A DNA stretch of 64,000 nt from a virus. The notes below the pieces were generated by a model. That model did not search any database, was not told the origin of the DNA, and worked only from the letters and a program-made list of their open reading frames with translations. Below are positions 58,266 through 64,000 of this stretch, one piece after another; positions within the stretch are counted from its first letter, which is position 1, and each line of letters begins with the position of its first letter. The translations under genes and the position numbers were made by a program. The stretch is taken from IMG/VR virus record IMGVR_UViG_3300037606_000123, positions 59,032 to 123,031 of that record; one strand, written 5' to 3'.

Positions 58266-58750
58266 ATTGTAAATAATCCTAAATGTTTTTCTGTAACCAA
58301 CCAAAATTTCATATCTCTGTTTTTACACCATTCTACAGTGTATGTCCATTTATATTTATTTTTTTGCCATACACCTAAATCGTATTCTAAATTTTTTAAT
58401 TTTTTTTCACTTATATTACCCACTGGTATTTCAGGTTCTCTTATTTCTTTTTCTGGTTTAATTTCAATTAAAAATCTATTCATTAATCCTTCATGTTTTG
58501 TGTTTTTTGTTTCTAAATAAAAATCAGGTATATATATTCTACTATGTCCTTTATAATCAATATAGGGGATTCTAAAAACCTCGCTGCCCCACTTTAATAT
58601 CTGTTCATTCATATCACAGTAAATCATAAACTTATACTCCCACGATGAACGGTATACAATATCAACAGGATTACCTAAATATTTTTCAACATTTTTTATT
58701 TTATAATATCCTTGTTTAAATTTACCTGGTTTATTTGGAACATGTGCCAT
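58262..58750 (-). CDS. Head completion protein (gp4/gp50-like, TnsA-type nuclease fold)
   Basis: A short protein with SSWEYKFMIYCDMNEQILKW (residues 36-55), YIPDFYL and FLIEIKPEKE, a PD-(D/E)xK arrangement with Glu...PD...ExK as in T4 gp4 and TnsA-like endonucleases. In T4 it acts late in head filling, perhaps trimming DNA before tail joining. The 162-residue length fits (T4 gp4 is about 150). It is coupled by ATGA to the following gene and 6 bases from the upstream 2H phosphoesterase gene. Confidence 0.85.
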   Translation of the reverse strand: MAHVPNKPGKFKQGYYKIKNVEKYLGNPVDIVYRSSWEYKFMIYCDMNEQILKWGSEVFRIPYIDYKGHSRIYIPDFYLETKNTKHEGLMNRFLIEIKPEKEIREPEIPVGNISEKKLKNLEYDLGVWQKNKYKWTYTVEWCKNRDMKFWLVTEKHLGLFTI

Positions 58751-58756
58751 AATATT

Positions 58757-59587
58757 TTAATTATTTTTTATATCATTATCAATGAAACGCATTGCAAATT
58801 CTTTCGCGTTTTCTAATGTTACTGTTCCTCTGATCCCCATTTTATATTCGTCGACTAAATATACTGCACAATTATATACATGATTAAAACGATCATTAGG
58901 AACTAACTTTACAGTATATCCTAAATATTCAAATGATTCATCTTTAGGTGTATCTCTATAACTTAATAATTCTGTTTCTGTCATAATAGATTCTTTTATT
59001 GTTTGTGTTTCTCTTATAACCTCAGCACCTTTTCCTGGTATTATTTTAATTTTTTTACCATCGGCTTTTGAATAAACCCAATAATCAATTTTTTTAGTTA
59101 ATTCTTTTTTTAATTCATTTGTATATTTTTCCCCTTCTCCTGGTAAACAATAAGCAATTGTTACATGTGCGTGATAATCTGGATAATCACTTTTAAACGG
59201 AAACATTGAAGAAACCATTTTATTTAATATTATTAATTCATCTGAAACCACATCCCATTTAACTACATCAAATTTATCATTTTCGAATAATGTAATTTTA
59301 TCTGTACTAACAGTTGGACCATCAATTAAAGTAAATAATTTAATTATTTCTTCTTCATCAATTTTATCATCTGTTAAACCGTACAAAATAGTTACGTGTG
59401 GTTCAATTTCTAAACCATATTCATTTTTATCATTGTCATATATATCTTCTTTTTTAATTTTTGGATCTTTAAACCCAGTATTAAAATATCCCATTAGACA
59501 ACCAGAACTATATTCTTGATCTGTTTTCTTTTCTAATAATAATTTTTTGAATTCATTAAAAGATGGTATTAAATCTATTTCTTTCAT
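58757..59587 (-). CDS. 2H phosphoesterase with leader-like N-terminus
   Basis: Two HxT motifs, PHVTILYG (H64, T66) and HAHVTIAY (H141, T143), mark the 2H phosphoesterase family (RNA ligase-like 2',3'-cyclic or cyclic-oligonucleotide esterases). The phage protein Acb1 (T4 57B) belongs to this fold and degrades the cyclic nucleotides of CBASS defence, so an anti-defence function is possible. The N-terminus FNEFKKLLLE|K resembles the candidate capsid-targeting leader with an (L/I)xE site, which would allow delivery with the DNA. Residues 190-276 form a second, unassigned domain. It lies in the late head operon. Confidence 0.75.
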   Translation of the reverse strand: MKEIDLIPSFNEFKKLLLEKKTDQEYSSGCLMGYFNTGFKDPKIKKEDIYDNDKNEYGLEIEPHVTILYGLTDDKIDEEEIIKLFTLIDGPTVSTDKITLFENDKFDVVKWDVVSDELIILNKMVSSMFPFKSDYPDYHAHVTIAYCLPGEGEKYTNELKKELTKKIDYWVYSKADGKKIKIIPGKGAEVIRETQTIKESIMTETELLSYRDTPKDESFEYLGYTVKLVPNDRFNHVYNCAVYLVDEYKMGIRGTVTLENAKEFAMRFIDNDIKNN

Positions 59588-59604
59588 AATCTTATATATT
59601 TATT

Positions 59605-59994
59605 TTAAACATTGTATAAGCCTTGTCCACTATTAGATGAATTTATACTTACTGTTTTTACATATTTTTGTTCTTCTTTTTTTAATCCTTTTTTCATGTA
59701 CAATCTATTAATTTCTTCAGTTGTAGAACGTTTATGAATTTCTGTAAAATATGCAAAAGCATTAGTTGTTTTATCTGGATTAAAACTTTGCCAATTAGTA
59801 AACAAATTTAAATAAGATGTTTGTAAGCAATCTTTTCTATCTTCTTCATAAAAATATGTTTTTTTTCTAATTGCTCTTTCTGCTAACATAATTAACATGT
59901 TTTCTGATTTTCTTGTTAATTTTCCTAATCCTTTTGAAATTATAATTTCATATGTAAATTTTATTGCATTTATGGGATTTTTCTTTTTTACCAT
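59605..59994 (-). CDS. gp55-like late sigma factor
   Basis: T4 gp55 is a short sigma factor that directs host RNA polymerase to TATAAATA late promoters. Here residues about 48-100 (DCLQTSYLNLFTNW, FNPDKTTNAFAYFTEIHKRSTTEEINR) match the region-2-like core of gp55 (FDETKYKNPHAYITQACFN), followed by a basic patch (MKKGLKKEEQKY). At 129 residues it is shorter than T4 gp55 (185) and lacks an obvious gp45 clamp-binding tail, though the ending ...SGQGLYNV could serve. The presence of TATAAATA before the capsid and protease genes is consistent. Confidence 0.75.
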   Translation of the reverse strand: MVKKKNPINAIKFTYEIIISKGLGKLTRKSENMLIMLAERAIRKKTYFYEEDRKDCLQTSYLNLFTNWQSFNPDKTTNAFAYFTEIHKRSTTEEINRLYMKKGLKKEEQKYVKTVSINSSNSGQGLYNV

Positions 59995-60059
59995 ATTTAT
60001 TTAATAGTAATTATTTTTATTATATATATTTGTTATACACTATAAAAAATAGTTGTTTA

Positions 60060-60092
60060 AAAAAAAAGTCTCATATTAATATGAGACTTTTT
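60060..60092. terminator. Intrinsic terminator
   Basis: AAAAAGTCTCATATT / AATATGAGACTTTTT palindrome after the minus-strand gene at 60116, upstream of the sigma-factor gene. Confidence 0.85.
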
Positions 60093-60115
60093 AATAATAT
60101 TAATTATTATTATTA

Positions 60116-61396
60116 TTATTTATATAATTGTGATTTTTTATTTTTAATGATTTTTAATTCTTCTGCTAATTTATGTTTTTTACCTAATAAGTTATTATAT
60201 AAATTTTCAAGAACTTTATTTTCTTTTATTATATCTTGACCTTCATATTTTATTTTTAAAATAGCATTATCAACATCAGTTAATTTTTCTAATACAACTT
60301 TTTCAGCTGTTTCTAAATTAATTTTTGCTTTAACTTCTTCATCTAATAAATCTTCATAGAAGAATGTTAAATCAGCACCTAATTCTTGCATTAAATTTTC
60401 AATTAATGGCATAGCATTTTCAAAAGCATAATAAGAATTACCAGCATGTTTATCAATTCTATATTGTGTAATTTTTCCATTATAATTAAATACATAACAT
60501 TCAAATGCATGATTCATAATATTGTAAACATGTTTAACTGTATCTATTTTCATAAATTTATCTAAGTTATTAAATGTTTCATTTAATATTGGATAAAATC
60601 CTTTTCCAGCTATTGGTACAATTGGTGAATTAAATAAAGTTTCTAATGTTGTACCTCTATCAGATTCAGATCCATTTAAAAATATTTCTTTAGAATTAAC
60701 ATTAAATGTTACATTTAATTCTTCTGCAATATTAAAAACAATTTTATCATCTGTAAATGTTGCATAGTTAATAGCTTGTTCTAATATTCTCATTTTTTTT
60801 AATTGAATATCATCAGTAATGTGATTTTCTAATAATGTAATATTAACACCTTGATCATTTAATAACACCCAATTTTTTGCTATGTATGTTAAATAACCTT
60901 CTTTTAATTGTAATACAATCGAAAAAACATCATCAATTTTACCACCATTAGAAATAAAATTTTGTTTTGTTTGTGGTGTAGAAGCCATTTCATATAAAAA
61001 CATTCTTATTTCAGAAACCCATTCATACATTTTTAAACTATCTAAAATTTTAATTTTACGTTCTTCATCATTTGTTTGATTAATACATTCTAAAATCGAA
61101 TTTAAAGCGGTCTCATATAAAAATGTATCACCTTTTCTTTTTATCTTTGTATATAAATCTTTTAATGAATACAAAATAGGATCACTAGATAACTCTTGAT
61201 CGATACTTTCTAAAAAAGGTGTAACGCTTTCATAAAATTTAAATTTATCTAACATATTTGATAAATTTAAAAATACTTCTTTTTCAGAATACATATCACA
61301 TAATGTAATGTGTTCTGATACTATATTTACAACATCTGTTTGTTCTATATTTAAACCTTTACGGTATTCAAACAATTTAAGTTTTAATGACTTCAT
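60116..61396 (-). CDS. Hypothetical protein of the head module (about 426 residues)
   Basis: A large, mostly helical soluble protein with no recognised domain; a coiled coil occupies the last 70 residues. A possible protease site occurs in KLKLFE|YRKG at the N-terminus. The ATG at 61396 is chosen because an AT-rich promoter-like block (AATATATAATAAAAAATAAT on the minus strand) lies directly upstream and would otherwise be coding. Position between the sigma and tail-terminator-like genes suggests a virion core or neck protein, perhaps an internal protein. Confidence 0.5.
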   Translation of the reverse strand: MKSLKLKLFEYRKGLNIEQTDVVNIVSEHITLCDMYSEKEVFLNLSNMLDKFKFYESVTPFLESIDQELSSDPILYSLKDLYTKIKRKGDTFLYETALNSILECINQTNDEERKIKILDSLKMYEWVSEIRMFLYEMASTPQTKQNFISNGGKIDDVFSIVLQLKEGYLTYIAKNWVLLNDQGVNITLLENHITDDIQLKKMRILEQAINYATFTDDKIVFNIAEELNVTFNVNSKEIFLNGSESDRGTTLETLFNSPIVPIAGKGFYPILNETFNNLDKFMKIDTVKHVYNIMNHAFECYVFNYNGKITQYRIDKHAGNSYYAFENAMPLIENLMQELGADLTFFYEDLLDEEVKAKINLETAEKVVLEKLTDVDNAILKIKYEGQDIIKENKVLENLYNNLLGKKHKLAEELKIIKNKKSQLYK

Positions 61397-61486
61397 ACTT
61401 TTAGTCAATTTATTATTTTTTATTATATATTGATATTTTATATACAAAAAAATCTTTTTTTTATATTTTTTTATATATTAAGTTTT

Positions 61487-62221
61487 TTATTCACCTGATG
61501 ATGGATTTAAATTTGTATTTTGATTATTTTGCCATATATCAATAATAAAATTAGATGTATCATTTGCATTAAATTTATTATTATAATCAAATATAGGATA
61601 AAATGTATGTATTTCAAATTCAAAAGATATTTTTAAAAGATCAACATCACCAAAAGATGCTTCTCTTACTTTTGTTTGTTGTGTATCTGCTGTAAAATTA
61701 AATACCGCATTTATAGGAATTCTTTTAAAATCAAAAACAAAATATTTATAAATCCACATATTGTCCATATATGTTTGCCACATTTTAAATACATCAATTT
61801 CATTATCAAAAATTGTATCTAATGTAAATGATAATTTAACTGGTACACCTTTTGTTTGTGTAACAATTTGTTGTAACTCATCATCATCATTCATTACATT
61901 TACATTAAGCCATGTATTTGGATTTGTAAATTCATCCATTTTTACAGCCCAGCTATTTAATGTAATAACACCTCTAGGTATTTGATCAGTATTCATATTT
62001 ACTCTTTTATCTGGTATATCATCATAAAATGCATCCATAACATATCTTGTATCACCAAGCATTGAATAAAATATAGGAATTTTAACTTCATATGGGCCAT
62101 CTTCAGAAACATTAGTCCATTTAAAACGATCATGTAAAAATCCTCTAAACCCTAAAATAACATTACGTAAAAAAATATTATCAAAATTATTTTTATCTAA
62201 ATGTGTTTGATTATTTGTCAT
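61487..62221 (-). CDS. Putative tail sheath stabiliser (gp15-like)
   Basis: The overall pattern (VKIPIFYS, a long strand-rich centre with LPxx-like IPRGVITLNSWAV, VPVKLSFTLDTIFDNE, FKMWQTYMDNMWIYKYFVFD, DLLKISFEFEIHTFYPIFD near the end) parallels T4 gp15 (RVPITYA...PSPIKMIYELSIFTRYEDD...IEWSLTFEVNGWMYPP). gp15 caps the tail tube and sheath and joins it to the neck. At 244 residues it is close to T4's 272. It is read by eye without alignment, so only moderate confidence. It is the first gene of the minus-strand head/tail operon. Confidence 0.5.
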   Translation of the reverse strand: MTNNQTHLDKNNFDNIFLRNVILGFRGFLHDRFKWTNVSEDGPYEVKIPIFYSMLGDTRYVMDAFYDDIPDKRVNMNTDQIPRGVITLNSWAVKMDEFTNPNTWLNVNVMNDDDELQQIVTQTKGVPVKLSFTLDTIFDNEIDVFKMWQTYMDNMWIYKYFVFDFKRIPINAVFNFTADTQQTKVREASFGDVDLLKISFEFEIHTFYPIFDYNNKFNANDTSNFIIDIWQNNQNTNLNPSSGE

Positions 62222-62347
62222 AATTTATATATATATTTTTAATATTTTTATATTATATCATATGTGGTCCAAAAAATACTATTCACTGAATATTATTTTA
62301 TAAACAAAATAATATTTATTTTATATAATTATTAAAGAAATAATAAT
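62222..62347. promoter_or_regulatory. Divergent promoter region
   Basis: The 126-base AT-rich gap between the minus-strand virion operon and the plus-strand clamp-loader gene includes CATATG and several AATATTATTTTATA-like blocks, but no clear TAnnTTTG or TATAAATA on the plus strand. Promoters for both directions must lie here or nearby. Confidence 0.4.
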
Positions 62348-63304
62348 ATGATAGTTTTAAAAAAAATATACAGAAATAAATATAGACCAAAAAATATAGA
62401 AGGAACTATATTATTACCTAGAATTAAAAAAGAATTATTAGATGGTAATAATGAATTTATATTAGCTAATCATTATTTATTCAGTGGATCTCCAGGTATT
62501 GGAAAAACAACATTAGCTAAAATTATTGTACCAAGTGGGGCATTAATTGTAAATGCATCATATAATTCGTCTGTTGAAGATTTAAAAGAACAAGTAATAG
62601 ATTATTGTAGAACATCTGATATTTTTGAAGATGCTACAATTAATGGATTTAAAATAGTATTCTTAGATGAATTTGATGGTGTTTCACAAAAATACCAAGA
62701 AGCATTAAGAGCATTTATGGAAGAGTACGATGATCGTGTTAGATTTATTGCAACATGTAATAATTTATCTAAAATATCACCGGCAATGCAATCACGATTT
62801 ACTGTTTTTAAATTTGATCCTGAAACAGAAGAAGAAACACAATATTTAAAACAAGAATATTTAGAAAGAGCTTTACTTATTAAAGAAAAAAATAATATTA
62901 ATATTGAAGAAGAACAAATTAGTTCTATTATTAATATTAATTTTCCTGATTTAAGAAGTGTATTTAATACATTACAAAGAGCAGAAGTTAGTGGTAGTTA
63001 TAATAAAACAATGAATACAAGTATAAATGTTGATTTATATAATATTGTTTTTGAAATGCCCGATCCAGAAAAAACATATGCTTGGGTTATGAATAATTTT
63101 GGTGATAATGTTGAAAATTTATTGAAATTATGTGCACGACCATTAACTGAATATATCTTTGAAAATAAAAAAAAATACATGAATAAAGTTCCAATGCTAA
63201 TGAAAATTGTTGCTAATTATACAACAAATTTAAATAATTGTGTTGACCCCGTCATTTTAGCTTTATCATGTATTTACGAAATACAAGAAATAATAAACAA
63301 ATAA
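62348..63304 (+). CDS. Clamp loader large subunit (gp44-like, RFC/AAA+)
   Basis: It loads the sliding clamp for DNA polymerase. The motifs are complete: KYRPKN (RFC box) near 11-16, Walker A GSPGIGKTT at 47-55, Walker B VFLDEFDG near 104-111, sensor 1 FIATCN near 133-138 and the SRF (149-151) arginine finger region. The 318-residue length matches T4 gp44 (319). The sliding clamp gp45 was not seen in this window. The next gene starts 8 bases later and may encode the partner subunit gp62. Confidence 0.92.
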   Translation: MIVLKKIYRNKYRPKNIEGTILLPRIKKELLDGNNEFILANHYLFSGSPGIGKTTLAKIIVPSGALIVNASYNSSVEDLKEQVIDYCRTSDIFEDATINGFKIVFLDEFDGVSQKYQEALRAFMEEYDDRVRFIATCNNLSKISPAMQSRFTVFKFDPETEEETQYLKQEYLERALLIKEKNNINIEEEQISSIININFPDLRSVFNTLQRAEVSGSYNKTMNTSINVDLYNIVFEMPDPEKTYAWVMNNFGDNVENLLKLCARPLTEYIFENKKKYMNKVPMLMKIVANYTTNLNNCVDPVILALSCIYEIQEIINK

Positions 63305-63312
63305 ATAAAAAT

Positions 63313-63603
63313 ATGGATTTACAATGGAAAAAAATGATAGAATCAAATATTTATGATTATATCAGTACAGTTGATTATAGACACCCAGATTTTACAGTAG
63401 CTGAATTTAAATTAAATTTAAAAAAAATTATTGGAATTGAACCAGCTGTAAAATTAAAATGGAATACTAGTGAAAAAATAAATGAATTAAAAAAACAATC
63501 TGGTGCTATTGATTATAAAGAAATAATTGAAAAAATTGAAATGATAGATATTACATTTATTGATGAAAATAATAAACCAATAGAATTAAAATTTATTTTA
63601 TAA
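63313..63603 (+). CDS. Small protein downstream of gp44, possible gp62 counterpart
   Basis: A 96-residue basic protein, beginning MDLQWKKMIESNIYDYI (ATG at 63313; a longer frame from 63268 would overlap gp44). In T4, gene 62, the clamp-loader small subunit, follows gene 44; this protein is in that position but is only half the length of T4 gp62 (187) and no motif confirms it. The short RHPDFTVAEFKLNLKK segment could be a helix for gp44 contact. Confidence 0.45.
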   Translation: MDLQWKKMIESNIYDYISTVDYRHPDFTVAEFKLNLKKIIGIEPAVKLKWNTSEKINELKKQSGAIDYKEIIEKIEMIDITFIDENNKPIELKFIL

Positions 63604-63637
63604 ATAAAAAATATTAAAAAAATATGAATAACTTAAT

Positions 63638-64000
63638 CTATTTGTATTTCCATGAATAACCACCAGCGGTTTTACGAGTATTTTTACAACAAGATACAAT
63701 AGAAGATGAATTTATATTTGTTTTCCTATGTGCTTCACTAATAGAGTAAAATTCATTAATAATTATATTATTATGTATCTGTAACACTGCTCGTGTTTTA
63801 TTTCTTTTCATTTTTTCTAATGTTTCTGGTTTATGTTTAGTTTTATTAAAATTACCATCATGATTTAATTGATTTATATTATAATTTAAATAACCTTGTT
63901 CTAATTGTTCGATATTTTTATAACGCCAAACATATCCACCACTATTACGAATATTGCCTTTACAACACGCAACAATATTATTTGCACCTGTTGTTTTGGT
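63638..64000 (-). CDS. Homing endonuclease C-terminal part with IENR1/NUMOD-type repeats (partial)
   Basis: The minus-strand frame is open from the window edge to a stop at 63638 (120 residues). Two copies of the intron-encoded-nuclease repeat are visible: an incomplete ...GANNIVACCKGN...GGYVWRY at the edge and SISEAHRKTNINSSSIVSCC...AGGYSWKY near the end. In such proteins these repeats follow an HNH or GIY-YIG nuclease domain and bind DNA. The nuclease part should lie beyond base 64000. It is antiparallel to the clamp-loader genes, so it looks like a mobile insertion next to a replication gene. Confidence 0.7.
   Translation of the reverse strand, partial: TKTTGANNIVACCKGNIRNSGGYVWRYKNIEQLEQGYLNYNINQLNHDGNFNKTKHKPETLEKMKRNKTRAVLQIHNNIIINEFYSISEAHRKTNINSSSIVSCCKNTRKTAGGYSWKYK

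Overview
The window is a piece of a large, very AT-rich (by eye about four-fifths A+T) tailed-phage genome with a T4-like core. Several proteins are recognisable as T4 counterparts: the gp46/gp47 recombination nuclease, gp32 ssDNA-binding protein, gp43 DNA polymerase, gp44 clamp loader, gp23 capsid, gp21 protease, gp20 portal, gp4 head completion protein and gp55 late sigma factor. Start sites mostly lack a Shine-Dalgarno sequence, and several genes are preceded by TAnnTTTG, the -7 element of Bacteroidetes housekeeping promoters. I infer a contractile-tailed virus of a Bacteroidetes (Flavobacterium-like) host.

Layout. 1-4.6 kb: RecA-fold ATPase, a DUF932-like protein and genes carrying a candidate capsid-targeting leader. 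4.6-5.7 kb: four tRNA genes and two leader-peptide/terminator units. 5.7-9.9 kb: small heat-shock protein, DnaQ-type exonuclease, HNH-like protein, a phage SmpB, an HD phosphohydrolase and a GIY-YIG protein. 10.1-13.6 kb: gp46 broken into two genes by a split intein with an endonuclease gene between the halves. 13.6-22.7 kb: structural and adhesin-like genes on both strands, plus Nudix proteins. 22.8-30 kb: RuvC-like resolvase, acetyltransferases, gp32 and a GIY-YIG endonuclease inserted at the 3' end of gp32. 30-34 kb: a giant virion protein. 34-39 kb: nucleotide metabolism (dCMP deaminase, kinases, deoxyribosyltransferase-Nudix fusion, thymidylate synthase) and a Cas4/RecB-type nuclease. 39.6-51 kb: gp47, a tape-measure-like protein, a portal-fragment/dUTPase chimera and the N-terminal half of DNA polymerase. 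51-62 kb, minus strand: head module. 62.3-64 kb: clamp loader and the edge of a homing endonuclease.

The most striking feature is a shared N-terminal leader, MIT-[NTS]-I-[NL]-x-F-[KR]-x(2-4)-[IL]-x-E, on otherwise unrelated proteins, at least two of which look like GNAT acetyltransferases. It closely resembles the T4 capsid-targeting sequence of internal proteins (MKTYQEFIAE|A), which gp21 cleaves after (L/I)xE. This suggests a set of proteins packaged in the head and injected with the DNA. Gene breakage and mobile-element traces are also unusually dense: the fractured gp46, a polymerase stopping at motif B, a duplicated gp32 tail flanking an endonuclease, a portal fragment copied into another gene, and several nuclease or homing-endonuclease-like genes.

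All function calls come from reading motifs by eye; no database search was run.
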